A stretch of 64,000 nucleotides of DNA from Nemertoderma westbladi (GCA_032718475.1 JAUCBJ010002074.1:1-64000); one strand, 5' to 3'; shown: positions 44,798-56,313, numbered from the stretch's first letter. The notes: a model not told the origin generated them from the letters alone. Made by a program: numbers and translations.

Positions 44798-47608
44798 CAA
44801 CATATGGAGTGGGTGTGTGACTCTATTATTTTATATTATTTTATTATTTTTATATTTCTGTATGTATTACTATGTAATTTTATTATAATCGTTTTCTTTA
44901 ATTTTATTCAGTAGAATGTTATTTTAGCGATTATTTAGTAGATTAGTGCAATATATATTCGCGTTTATTACTTAATTACATATATATTATATTTAATGCG
45001 ACGGCAAGAAATAATTCTTTTTCTCTTTCCTTACTGTCCGTATTACATTACAAATACGTAACTACAGTAAGATGAAATGTCCGTACTTATTAAAGTACAA
45101 TAAAGCCACTACTATATTTAAGTATTATTGGTAGGCAGAGTATTAGGAATGCAAAGTTCAGATCCTCGTGTCTCGGCTAAACCAAGCTCTGGGTAGACCT
45201 TGGAAACGACTTGCCTCTTCACACTGACATTGCTTCGTGCGATATTGCTCTCATACCGTATATTAAATAATACATATAGTAGCGTGATGTCCCTTTAACA
45301 GTAGCGTATAACGCAAAATAAATCTGTTAAACCCTTTGACCATCTGTAATTCTAGTCGATTAAGATATCGCGGCACCCACCGATATACTTGAAAGACAAA
45401 TTCTAGAATCAGTGGTTAACGTCCCCAGACAAGTTCTGGAATAAATCGGTGCCCATCTCAAATATTAATTATTTAATATTTGCAAATCTAATAAGTCAAA
45501 ATCTGTAAAATTCGGATCCTTCAATAATCCTAGTCAATTAAGATATCGTAGCATTTACCGATATTCTTAAAAAGACAATTGTCATAGAATTAAGGATCTT
45601 GTGTCCCCAGACATGTTCTGGAATCCAAATATGTCCATTTAATTATCAAATAATAAAATTTCAGGGAATCAATTTAAATTCATGCCTTTTAATGAATTTA
45701 ATAAATTGCCATTTTACGCAATTTATAAAGTTCCCAAAATTCCATTAATTAATCAATCAAGGGAGCGGAGATTTATCTTATCATGCGTACGAGAGTGTGA
45801 AAGTCTCCCAAACATAGTCATTAGCCGATAAAATTCATAAAGTCATGTATAAAACCGAACATTGACTATTAAAGAATACTATTAAATAACATTCCAGATC
45901 TGTATGCATTGGAACTACCCTAATTCTACCGCTAGCTTTGCATAATGTCACCATAGCAACAACCACGCTAGAATTAGAATTGAGTTAAAAGAACAATAGA
46001 AAGCCTGTCCCATTGAATAGCATAGGGAATAAATAGCGCACTACTAGTATCCAAGGATACATAATAATACAGTGACATTCTGGAAGGCATTGACTAACGG
46101 ACAAATGGCCCGAATGTGTGTAATTTGCGACAAGTTGTGTGTGTGGTATTTGTGAGTTTATAGGTGAATGTTACTGCTAAGGTGTGTTTACAGTAGCTAG
46201 TCGCAATCGTAAAGGTAACCTAACTCTCCAAGGAAAACCCGAAGTACATCTAAGTCTTTGGGACGGACAGTTGAGTGACTTGTGCCGGTTGTCGTTGTCG
46301 TTGTGCGGCTACGTCGTTGGCGAAAGTACAGCGGCGACGACACATCGGCGCTGAGGATCTCGTACTGTCCGGGGTTGATTGAGGTAGGCAGCGACGCCCG
46401 CTCGCCTAAATATAAACTCATTATAATATGGATAAACTCATATATAGCAGATATGACGGAGTTGATAGAAGATGGTCTTGTCATCCTATCGATTTACACA
46501 ATACGGACTATGTCGACTATATATCCTGCCCAGCGGAGTCGGAACCATAAACGGAAATTCGAATGCGAAAATTCTATTCGAAATCGACTCGAAAGAAAAG
46601 ACACTTAAGAAACAAATGGACGCGGTAACTCCAACGTATATTTGGAATTCTTGATAGAAGCATTGTAACAACAAATAAATATCACCCGCGTTTACCCTAC
46701 CAGACGTGCGTCTTTGGTATTATTACGATAAATGCCCTAGACCCAACTAATAAACGGAAAGACATAAACATCCACGTAAACCGAAACTTGTTGACGTATC
46801 ACCTATGCTCACTCGGCTCGAACGATCCTGGAGTAAACCTACGATCAGAGTCCCGGAATACTCGGTCAAACCTCCTCATTCCTTAGTTGGACCTCAGACC
46901 TGCGATCTTGGTGGTGTCGCGGATCCTCGCGGACTGTATTCACTGTTCAAAGATCTAGTGCTACCCTAACAATTAATCGGTAACACTCCGACAGTGATTT
47001 CTAGCTAGCCGCCCATCTTACCTAGCCGGATTGTGACGCGGACACCTAATATCACTATCCAACCGTATGGTCGTCCACGTTTAACGCGATACAACCCCTC
47101 ATCAAGGGGAAGGAGAGCGTTGTACGAAACGAGTTAAACGCTATTTTATAAAGATCAAAAAGGAAACCTGCGTTTGTTCAGATAAACGTAAGTTATAACA
47201 GTGAGTCCAATCGATAAACGAATTGGCCTTATCTCAATTCGATTGGGAAATCCAGAATCTCTAAGAAGTTATCGAACTTGGACGATCCTATTCTCTGCGA
47301 GAGTTTTTGGATGAACGTATCCAGCTACGAGCGGAGGAAAATCAGCTCGAGGAGAAGCATATCGAAACGGCAGATACCTCGACCACAATCCTACACCTTC
47401 TGATGCAATCATATTGCACCCTTCACCCAGGAGTTATGGCCCTCCTAGTAAAGTGGCTCCCCCCAAAGAGAAAAAGACTCTTGCTAGCCTCAAAAAACTG
47501 CGTAAACGCCGTCTGCGTAAGAAAGACTAACTGTTTAGAGTATCTTTATGTTTTAGAAACTGTGATTTTTATATTTTATAGACTGAAAATCCCATTTTCT
47601 GGGAGCGG
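44798..47608 (+). other. BEL-2 3' non-coding region
   Basis: This AT-rich stretch lies between the stop codon and the right LTR. It contains an imperfect ~178-bp tandem duplication (about 45350-45700, each copy with TTAAGATATCG and CCCCAGACA). Small frames at 46282-46608 and 47307-47660 have no recognisable domain. The region 47300-47520 encodes a charged helix-like stretch and, in another frame, a Lys/Arg-rich tail, so a decayed accessory frame is possible. No clear envelope gene is seen. The purine tract beside the LTR is short (GGGAGCGG). Confidence 0.6.
45350..45700 (+). repeat. Imperfect ~178-bp duplication in BEL-2 3' region
   Basis: CTAGTC(G/A)ATTAAGATATCG recurs at about 45353 and 45531, and GTCCCCAGACA(A/T)GTTCTGGAA follows in both copies. 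The copies are clearly diverged, so this duplication predates the insertion. Confidence 0.75.
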
Positions 47609-48846
47609 TGTAAAAGCCTTTGCTGAATTGCCCCGTTATTTTTATTATCTTTTACATTAAAATACTCTGTAGTTGATTTAATAAGTGTAAGAGACCGTAT
47701 TATTGCTGTATCGGTGTTTTTAGAGGATCTAAGACCTATTTCCTCCGTATGTGTACTGTGAAAGGCATATTTTATGATTCTATGGCAATTCGTGACGCAA
47801 AGGGGTGATAGCTACTCTTGAACAGTAGTTACTATGACTACGGTTAACAGCTGACATTCATACGTGTTGATTTCCTTTGTTCTACGGCGTCTCTCAGTTC
47901 AGTCAGCCAATTAGAGCGTTTTTGTGGCTCCTTGTACAGAAAATTTCCGAGAAATGACGCAATGCCTATGTGCAGTGTTTACATTCAGTCCTGAGCAAAA
48001 GAAAGAACGGCTTGGAAGTATTTTGTGCTTTACTGTTTTTAGTCTTACACTAGTAGGTTTAATTACAAGGACATATATCCTTTAACTACCTGACTCATGG
48101 AATCACTGCTGACTGATCATACATGCTGACTGCTGAAACATTGCAAACTCATAACAATCAGTGTTTTCATTGTTGTTTTATACTGCTATTTACCGTCAGT
48201 TCTTCATAATATGGTTGATGAATAATTATATTTGGAATAACGATAAATAACCCCGAAACCCAATATTCTTGATATACCGAAGGTAAGAGAGAAGGGTTAC
48301 AGATAAACGATTGTGACTTATGTTAAAGTGGTTTGAAGTGAATCTAATGTTATTTGATAGACCCTACATGAGTCAGTCTGTGTTCCTTTTATATGTGACT
48401 AAAATCAGTGAAGATTGGCAGATTAGTGTGCAGTATTGTGCAGCATTGTGTATGAGTGAGTCTGTTAAAGAAGCAATTCCTAAAGAATGCGCCATATATG
48501 TGAATTATAATTAAGCCATGTCGTTGTGAGTAGTTTAAGTCATAACTCTGTTTATATAGATAGGGCGCCACGTCCTAAAGGAACTGTTAATATTACCGAA
48601 GGTGAATAATATTGTCAGAGATTATATAGTACTGTCAGTCGAATAATACATTAGGCTTACATAGCAATAAAATTAAACCGTCGAACCCAATCTCCCGGGA
48701 ATATCCAGCGGGTGAATGATCGCGCACAGATTGGTTTCGACTAGTGTAGTGAATCAAATACTTGTCATAGACTAAAAACCGATTTAATATCTAGAAGACA
48801 TCTTAATTTGGTGGGTTAAACTGCCAAAGGTCTGAAAGCGCGAACA
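47609..48846 (+). repeat. BEL-2 3' LTR (1238 bp)
   Basis: It is the same length as the left LTR and identical to it by eye except at 47811 (G against A at 36527). It carries AATAAA at 48666-48671. It is followed directly by CATTA. Confidence 0.95.
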
Positions 48847-48851
48847 CATTA
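48847..48851. repeat. Target site duplication of BEL-2, right copy (CATTA)
   Basis: It matches CATTA at 36320-36324. Beyond it LINE-2 ORF2 resumes in the same frame as before the insertion. Confidence 0.95.
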
Positions 48852-51618
48852 CTCTGACTGTCTACGCTTCCAAACTCTAGAGAACTTAGAAAATCTCAGT
48901 CACTTACCTTTCCCTTATGAAACAACAGAAAGTGACGCAGATGGTCACCTTCTTATTGTTGCATGGAATGTAGAAGGAATTAATTCAACAATTGATACAA
49001 CTTTAGATGAAACTTTCGTGACATCCGATGTTATTTTGATGACTGAGACTCTTGCGAGTGAGATTAACCTTCCTGGGTATGTAACATTCAATGTTCCCTG
49101 TGATAAAAACGAGACAGGCCGTCCGTCTGGTGGAATCGCAATCTCAGTGAATTCGAAATACAATGTTAACTGTAAAGAAATTACCTCCAGCAGTTCTACC
49201 ATTGCTATAGCCTGCGGTAACTATGTCTTTATGGCGTGTTATTACACTCCACAGACATATGTATCAGATATTTTACTAGAACTCATACCTATGATCTCAG
49301 ATGTTCGAAAGAAGACAGGAAAACCAATAATTGTATATGGTGATTTTAACTGTAGATTAGACGCTTCAGGTGAAAGGGGCAATGTATTGTGTAGTGGGCT
49401 TATGGGAGCAAACCTTCAGTGCATTAATGATCCTGTAATACCGACCTACTATTGTTGGAATGGAAGCAGTGCAATTGATTTATTCTTTGTTGATGCGTCA
49501 CTGATAGACATGGTTGATATAAACGTGCAACCAACAGTTAACACAAAGCATCAGCGTGTTCGAGTGAACCTTCAATGTAATGGATTGAAAACAAAGATAC
49601 CGCGCACTACAGCGATAAAGAAGGTCGACGTAGACAAACTCTCAAATGAGCTTAACCTGAATAAATGTATGGACGCAGCTAACAAGGGTGTTACCGATCT
49701 CAATGAGTACATAACGAACGCTATTAGGATATCTGCAACCCCAGCGAGACCTAGAAAATTAAACCGGTGGTTTGACGTTGAATGCCGAAACACTAAGAAT
49801 GATGTATGTAGCAGTCTCAGGTCTATGAAAGAAAATCCAAACGAAGAAACTCGCTTACTATATCGGGAATTACAATCACGCTATAAGATACTGCTTAAAC
49901 GTAAGAAAAAACTATTTCTACATAACCAGGAGACCAAAATAATTCTGGAATGCGAAAATGACAGATCAAATTTCTGGAATATTATTAAACATCAGCAGCA
50001 ACAAAAACCCACTGCTCAACATGTATCAGCAGAATCCTGGAATGATAATTTCTCCACATTACTAGCAGCGAATGAATCCTTGTCTCAACCAACAGTTCCA
50101 GAACAACCCAATAACTATTTAGATCAGCCAATAGAAAGTGAAGAAGTTGCGGACACAATCAGGAAACAAAAGTCAGGGAAAGCGCCGGGGCCAGACGGTA
50201 TAACAAATGATGTGATCAAGCAGATATCGGTGGGTGCGCTCCCATATTTATTAATGCTAATCCAACTGTGTTTTACTACAGCAACTTGTCCTGCAGCATG
50301 GCTATATGCCTACCTTATACCATTATTCAAAGGAAAGGGGGCTAAGTCTGAGCCTGGAAATTACCGTGGGATTGCCCTCCTGTGCTGTATGTTGAAAGTG
50401 TATACGTCGATTCTCTGTGGACGATTATACTGCTGGGCCGAATCTACAGGAATCCTGCCGGATGAGCAATTTGGTTTTCGCAAATCCAGATCAACCATTA
50501 TGGCGGTACGGCGGCTATACGAATACATTAACTCCGTCCTCAGCAACTCGGGTGGGCATGTATACTGTGTGTTCGTAGATTTCACAAAAGCCTTCGATTC
50601 GGTTGATCGTCAGCATTTAATGAAGAAGCTATCAATATGCGGGGTAAGCAGAAAGTTCATTACCATTCTGTGGTCTATACTAGCGGTAAACTATGTGTGC
50701 ATATGTGTCGGAAGATATGTAATAAATCCCATAGCACAGACCATTGGAGTTCTCCAAGGGGATAAGCTGTCACCATTACTGTTTAGCATATTTGTATATG
50801 ATCTACCAGCAGCAATCGCATTAGCGTCATGTTATGTACTTATGTACGCAGATGATTTAGTAATATATGGAGAATCAATCAACGACGTGCAGGCCTCTCT
50901 TAACAAACTTGCTGAGTTCTGCTTGTTAAATAAATTATCAGTTAATCTCACAAAGACTAAAGCTGTGAAATGTAGAAACGGAGGACGTTTTTCAAACGAT
51001 GATATTTTACTATTTAATGGAAAACAAATACAATTCGTAAGAAGTTTCGAATACCTCGGAGTAGTTTTGTCAACCCAAAATGGTCCATCGGCTCATTACC
51101 AACACCTATACAATAAAGGAATAGCATGTTGTGCTCGCTTGGCTTGTAAAGTTAAGTTGACCTCGATCTCGATGCGTTCAGCAAAGAGGTTGTGGCTAGG
51201 CATTGTCCGACCTACAGTGACTTATGGGTGTGAGATATTTACGACAGGTGATCTTGACGGCTTGGATCATGTGAGACGGACCCGCGCGTTTTACTGGAAG
51301 ATGTGGGCGGGTATCTCAAAGTACTCCTCTTCAACGGACTTACTCGAAGTTATCGATAATAACGGTACGGGCAGCACTGGCCTAGACATCGAGCCCCTAT
51401 ACGGGTTCAGGCGTCGCGCGGCCGCTCAGCTGATCGTTAACGGCTGCCACCAACGATGCTGCGACACGCCAAAATGCTGGCGACCGACTGATACCTGCAT
51501 ATGCAAACTGTGTCACCGCGCTGCGGACACGAACTTACATTATACAATCTGCGAGGGGATCCCACCAAACACCACATCGTTACGGAAAGCAATATTTTCA
51601 ATGACCCTGGAACTCTAA
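48852..51618 (+). pseudogene. LINE-2 ORF2, 3' part: endonuclease-reverse transcriptase
   Basis: This is the main body of ORF2, interrupted on its left by BEL-2. The frame is open from the insertion point, so the stretch usually called from 49018 (a GTG) is not a real start. The APE endonuclease shows VAWNVEG (48955), LMTET, VYGDFNCRLD and a TKHQRV motif in place of SDH. The reverse transcriptase shows YRGIALLCC, FGFRKSRST, FVDFTKAFDSVDR (A), GVLQGDKLSPLLF (B) and MYADDLVIYG (C). The C-terminus carries a CX2CX8HX4C zinc knuckle (CKLCHRAADTNLHYTIC). No stop or frameshift is seen in this part, so LINE-2 ORF2 was probably intact when BEL-2 landed, although ORF1 carries a frameshift. Confidence 0.9.
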
Positions 51619-51660
51619 TTCTTTTAATAATAATAATATGCAATAATAATAATAATTTTA
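51619..51660 (+). repeat. LINE-2 3' tail, AAT microsatellite
   Basis: TAATAATAATAA-type repeats follow the ORF2 stop directly. Some LINE clades end in short tandem repeats rather than poly(A), which fits the position. Confidence 0.6.
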
Positions 51661-52666
51661 ATTACTTTATATATTTTAATAATTTGGTAAACCACCTCTT
51701 AACAACCTACCTAGTTTGTGCGCTACCAACAGTATATTCAACATGCATATTTCATCTTATTTATCCGAATGTTTGGATGATAATTAAATAATTCAAAAAT
51801 AAAAATTTGATTTGTTGTGTTTTCTGTTTCCGCAGCTTTTTAACGATAGTTGTGAAATTGTTGCTACCCCTCTTCCCATTATCTGAATCGACAATGGTTG
51901 AAGCAAGGCAACTTTCCGCTTCCTCTGTCTGTATATCCGGGACTGTAGGTCTGTTGGAGTCTAGATCAGGTTGCCTATTGTCGATATTAACTTTTGCGTT
52001 TAACTGAGATACTTCCGCTCGCAGTCGGGCAACTTGCAGCCTTCAAGAAGTAGCGCGGTGAGCTTTTCATTAGGCACGTCAGCAAGAGTTTCTCTATTAA
52101 CTGCAATCTGTTCACATGTTTTAACTTAATGACTTAATAACGATTTATTTCTTCCTAGTTTCTCTTGACAACTTCACGGCACCGTCATCCATGACAAATA
52201 CAACGTTTCAGATAATGTATCAAAATTATTTTTTTAGGCAGTTTTATAATTAGATAGAAGAAGTGATCAGTCAGAATTCAGCAGTTTAATGCGTTTTCGT
52301 ATTGCTATTGGAGTACTACTGTGTACTATATCTGTATATGAAAACTACAGTAATTACAGTAATACTGTGATTACGTTTTATAAATTGTACTGTACTTAGG
52401 TACATCTTTATTTTTGAGTCAGAGTATTGTCTCTCCCTTGGTGAAGTTGTACATGGTGTAATTACTGTACGTTTTATTTTATCTGTACGTTTGTTTTAGG
52501 TTAGCGAATTACAATTTTGATTGTATAATATTGTATTTAAAAGCTGCAAAGCTTTAGGGGCACTCCTATATGTTAAGGACAATACCTTTATACTGGTACA
52601 TTGTTTGGTGTATTTGTTATTGTTTTCTACACATATAAATAAATCCAATTTACCATAATTACCAAC
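51661..52666 (-). other. Intron with possible decayed LINE ORF1 remnant
   Basis: On the minus strand about 52110-51830 reads as a charged, coding-like stretch broken by one frameshift (ADVPNEKLTALLLEGCKL, then in another frame DNRQPDLDSNRP). It resembles the N-terminal part of a LINE ORF1 or Gag, but the family is not recognised. The rest is AT-rich and unremarkable. The splice donor of exon E2 is at 52666. Confidence 0.4.
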
Positions 52667-52756
52667 CTGTTCGCTTTCATTAGGATTTGCACGTTTTACG
52701 CCACCCATTGTTCGTAAGCAAGATAGAATATTCCTCAAACCAAAATCATAATGAAC
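52667..52756 (-). CDS. DNAH5/8: Dynein heavy chain exon E2 (end of AAA1)
   Basis: This 90-bp, 30-codon exon is phase 0 at both ends. It is entered through ATTTTAG and left at CAG|GTTGGT. It encodes [20 protein letters not shown] and [10 protein letters not shown], continuous with LSKQ at the end of E1 and with FILMRVLRD at the start of E3. The exon is flanked by introns of 39388 bp and 4659 bp. A longer minus-strand frame (52738-52496) only reads through the donor into the intron and is not a separate gene. Confidence 0.94.
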
Positions 52757-52953
52757 CTAAAATGTATTTAAATAACACTCTAATACTTTATAACTTATTA
52801 TGGGCCCAATTCGCAAAGGAGCTATATAGATCATATGATTACAAATTGTGAAAGACGAATTAATTTCTTATATGGCGCAGTCTATCGCCAAAAAATAGTT
52901 GAGACCATTGTCCCATTCAGGGTACAAAAATAGTTCAGACCATTATTGTCCCA
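52757..52953 (-). other. Intron, nothing recognised
   Basis: AT-rich sequence upstream of exon E2 in gene orientation. A short direct repeat (GACCATTGTCCCATT-like) occurs near 52901 and 52938. No coding signal. Confidence 0.55.
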
Positions 52954-53235
52954 TTGATGGTACATTTCAAATTAGTCTTAGGACAAATTATTTTGATGCT
53001 TCTAATATGCTCAAAAGGGAGACCAAGGTATCAATGGAAAAATACTAGCAGCATAAAACTGAAGTCGTACTCAGAAGCAATTGGCAGCAGAGTGAGAGAT
53101 CTCAACATCGCTGTCCGTACGTCAACTGCTGAATGGACCAAACAACAATTGGAAAATTATTCAAATGAATTCTGTAAAATCCTGTCCCAGAAATCTAACA
53201 AGTGGATACACAAACGAAAAAACATACCAATTGAA
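52954..53235 (+). pseudogene. Coding-like fragment, possibly LINE-3 linker
   Basis: An open stretch reads KGRPRYQWKNTSSIKLK and ends near KWIHKRKNIPIEL. It is helical and basic, as in the region between endonuclease and reverse transcriptase of LINEs, and sits just before LINE-3 sequence in the same direction. The inverted LINE-1 fragment follows at once. Its membership in LINE-3 is a guess. Confidence 0.35.
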
Positions 53236-53848
53236 CTACTAGGATCAGCATGATGCATTGCAGCTGCATTTTTAAGAATGCTGTGCCGGCTTGTCGACAA
53301 AATTTCGCCGCCACAACTCCCTATCACCCATGACATTTGCTAGATCATCCGCATCTTCAAGGCCAGTGTCCTTTAAGATGCGTCTCAAGAAAGTCATGGG
53401 CTGTCCACCATGCTTATTCACTCCATGAGGAGGCCAAAGTACAAGACTATGCACTGGCTGATCCTCACGGCGAAAGCAATGTCCTGCAAAGCGGAGGCGA
53501 TTTTGTTCTAGTGTCAAGCTTGGGGGAACCAATGAGACACCTCCAATGTTATATAGTGTCTGGTTGGAGATGTGTGCATTGTACTTGACACAATGAACCC
53601 GGCGTAGCATTCTTGTGAATGTGCCATCCAGAGATTTGGTGTCCTCAGCAGTTAGAGCCCAGCATGGACTCCCGTAGAGGAGTACTGGAACTACTGCTGC
53701 TCTAAATAATCGGACCTTAAGTTTCCGATTAATTCTAGGTGACTTCCAAATCCTGGAAAGCCTATTCAAGGCTGCCCATGCCTTTCCCTTACGTATTCGA
53801 AGGTCCTCGACTTCCTGACTTCCGGATCCATGATCCAAGGTAACAGAG
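53236..53848 (-). mobile_element. LINE-1 3' end fragment, inverted
   Basis: The reverse complement matches LINE-1 from about 9334 to its 3' end at 9939, including the GATCCTAGTAG terminus. Coding similarity covers RKGKAWAALNRLSRIWKSPR to the LINE-1 stop codon (53272-53274 here). It is 5' truncated, as expected for a LINE insertion, and very similar to the copy at 6952-9939 apart from a small duplication near 53810. No target duplication was recognised. Confidence 0.9.
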
Positions 53849-54372
53849 GTTAAGAAACTTATGGAAGTATTAAATCCTCACTTATGCAGAGTGGTAATGG
53901 CCTACTACCAATCAGGGGGGATATTGATACGGTATGGGAGTTTTCTTGAAACTGAAAGTACACCTGTTCGAATTGGGGTAAAACAAGGATCTCTTCTGGG
54001 ACCAACATTATTAAATTTTTTCTTAGCAGACACATTAAAAGAAATAAAAAAGAATGGTGGAGGACTATGCATATTTCAAGGACATAGAGCTTGCTGTTTC
54101 TCTTACGCAGATGACTTCATCTTATTCGGACTAACCCAAACAGCCATTGAGAAAAACGTAGAGGAGCTTCAGTAACGTTTAAATAATATTGATATGGAAT
54201 TGGATTTTACAAAAAAGTACTGGATGATGTTAAATTGTACGAAATCTGAAGCAAAAGCGCCAGTTTTCCTCAACCTCTGGCCCATATGCTCTGGTCGCAG
54301 AGTCAAGTCATTTGAAATTTCTGGAATACAAAATTTTCCACACTAATTATGAGATATACAGCGAATCTGTCC
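53849..54372 (+). pseudogene. LINE-3 reverse transcriptase fragment (broken)
   Basis: The frame 53861-54175 encodes part of a LINE reverse transcriptase: VRIGVKQGSLLGPTLLNFFL (motif B) and CFSYADDFILFG (motif C). A stop at about 54173 is followed by more family-like coding in another frame (HLKFLEYKIFHTNYE). The upstream fingers and motif A are missing, replaced by the inverted LINE-1 piece. The protein differs from both LINE-1 and LINE-2. Confidence 0.8.
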
Positions 54373-56313
54373 GTCTAATAAGGGGAAAGTAAGTCTAATA
54401 CCGTCTAATAGGTACCGTCCAATAAGGGGAAAGTAAGTCTAATACCGTCTAATAAGGGGAAAGTAAGTCTAATACCGTCTAATAGGTACCGTCTAATAAG
54501 GGGAAAGTAAGTCTAATACCGTCTAATAAGGGGAAAGTAAGTCTAATACCGTCTAATAGGTACCGTCTAATAAGGGGAAAGTAAGTCTAATACCGTCTAA
54601 TAGGTACCGTCTAATAAGGGGAAAGTAAGTCTAATACCGTCTAATAAGGGGAAAGTAAGTCTAATACCGTCTAATAGGTACCGTCTAATAAGGGGAAAGT
54701 AAGTCTAATACCGTCTAATAAGGGGAAAGTAAGTCTAATACCGTCTAATAAGGGGGGAAAGTAAGTCTAATACCGTCTAATAGGTACCGTCTAATAAGGG
54801 GAAAGTAAGTCTAATACCGTCTAATAGGTACCGTCTAATAAGGGGAAAGTAAGTCTAATACCGTCTAATAGGTACCGTCTAATAGGTACCGTCTAATAAG
54901 GGGAAAGTAAGTCTAATACCGTCTAATAGGTACCGTCTAATAAGGGGAAAGTAAGTCTAATACCGTCTAATAAGGGGAAAGTAAGTCTAATACCGTCTAA
55001 TAAGGGGAAAGTAAGTCTAATACCGTCTAATAGGTACCGTCTAATAAGGGGAAAGTAAGTCTAATACCGTCTAATAGGTACCGTCTAATAAGGGGAAAGT
55101 AAGTCTAATACCGTCTAATAAGGGGAAAGTAAGTCTAATACCGTCTAATAAGGGGAAAGTAAGTCTAATACCGTCTAATAGGTACCGTCTAATAAGGGGA
55201 AAGTAAGTCTAATACCGTCTAATAAGGGGAAAGTAAGTCTAATACCGTCTAATAGGTACCGTCTAATAAGGGGAAAGTAAGTCTAATACCGTCTAATAAG
55301 GGGAAAGTAAGTCTAATACCGTCTAATAAGGGGAAAGTAAGTCTAATACCGTCTAATAAGGGGAAAGTAAGTCTAATACCGTCTAATAGGTACCGTCTAA
55401 TAAGGGGAAAGTAAGTCTAATACCGTCTAATAAGGGGAAAGTAAGTCTAATACCGTCTAATAAGGGGAAAGCAAGTCTAATACAGTCTAATAAGGGGAAA
55501 GTAAGTCTAATACCGTCTAATAGGTACCGTCTAATAAGGGGAAAGTAAGTCTAATACCGTCTAATAGGTACCGTCTAATAAGGGGAAAGTAAGTCTAATA
55601 CCGTCTAATAAGGGGAAAGTAAGTCTAATACCGTCTAATAAGGGGAAAGTAAGTCTAATACCGTCTAATAGGTACCGTCTAATAAGGGGAAAGTAAGTCT
55701 AATACCGTCTAATAGGTACCGTCTAATAAGGGGAAAGTAAGTCTAATACCGTCTAATAAGGGGAAAGTAAGTCTAATACCGTCTAATAGGTACCGTCTAA
55801 TAAGGGGAAAGTAAGTCTAATACCGTCTAATAAGGGGAAAGTAAGTCTAATACCGTCTAATAGGTACCGTCTAATAAGGGGAAAGTAAGTCTAATACCGT
55901 CTAATAAGGGGAAAGTAAGTCTAATACCGTCTAATAAGGGGAAAGTAAGTCTAATACCGTCTAATAAGGGGAAAGTAAGTCTAATACCGTCTAATAAGGG
56001 GAAAGTAAGTCTAATACCGTCTAATAAGGGGAAAGTAAGTCTAATACCGTCTAATAGGTACCGTCTAATAAGGGGAAAGTAAGTCTAATACCGTCTAATA
56101 GGTACCGTCTAATAAGGGGAAAGTAAGTCTAATACCGTCTAATAAGGGGAAAGTAAGTCTAATACCGTCTAATAAGGGGAAAGTAAGTCTAATACCGTCT
56201 AATAGGTACCGTCTAATAAGGGGAAAGTAAGTCTAATACCGTCTAATAGGTACCGTCTAATAAGGGGAAAGTAAGTCTAATACCGTCTAATAGGTACCGT
56301 CTAATAAGGGGAA
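54373..56313. repeat. Composite minisatellite built on GTCTAATA (20/10/14-bp modules)
   Basis: About 1.9 kb is made of three modules that all start GTCTAATA: GTCTAATAAGGGGAAAGTAA, GTCTAATACC and GTCTAATAGGTACC. The first two always occur together (30 bp), with the 14-bp module inserted after a variable number of 30-bp units. Units are almost identical. The array begins and ends inside LINE-3 sequence. Confidence 0.93.

Larger units (their letters stand above)
36325..48846 (+). mobile_element. BEL-2, BEL/Pao LTR retrotransposon with internal deletions
   Basis: A 12522-bp element is bounded by two 1238-bp LTRs (TG...CA) and a CATTA duplication. The inside holds a 2.2-kb leader, one 5061-bp frame (Gag, protease and remnants of Pol) and 2.8 kb of 3' non-coding DNA. 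Its LTRs differ at one position (36527 A, 47811 G), so insertion is recent. It interrupts LINE-2 and lies antisense to the dynein gene. Reverse transcriptase and the integrase core are absent, making it non-autonomous. A primer-binding site was not recognised. Confidence 0.95.
35131..51660 (+). mobile_element. LINE-2 (APE-type non-LTR retrotransposon), split by BEL-2
   Basis: LINE-2 begins at or just after the end of satellite B and runs antisense to the dynein gene. Left part: 35131-36324 (5' UTR, ORF1, start of ORF2). Right part: 48852-about 51660 (rest of ORF2 and tail). BEL-2 lies between, flanked by CATTA on both sides. The 3' tail after the stop is a TAA/AAT microsatellite rather than poly(A). 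The exact 5' and 3' ends are inferred and no target duplication was identified. The YRGIALL, YADD and C-terminal CCHC pattern fits the broad CR1/L2/RTE/I assemblage; clade unresolved. Confidence 0.85.

Noticed and set aside
52496-52738. Minus-strand 80-codon frame as a small gene
   Set aside because: Its first part is dynein exon E2 and the rest is read-through past the splice donor at 52666.
54373-56313. Possible CRISPR array (regular short repeats)
   Set aside because: No unique spacers: every base is repetitive, and the host is an animal.
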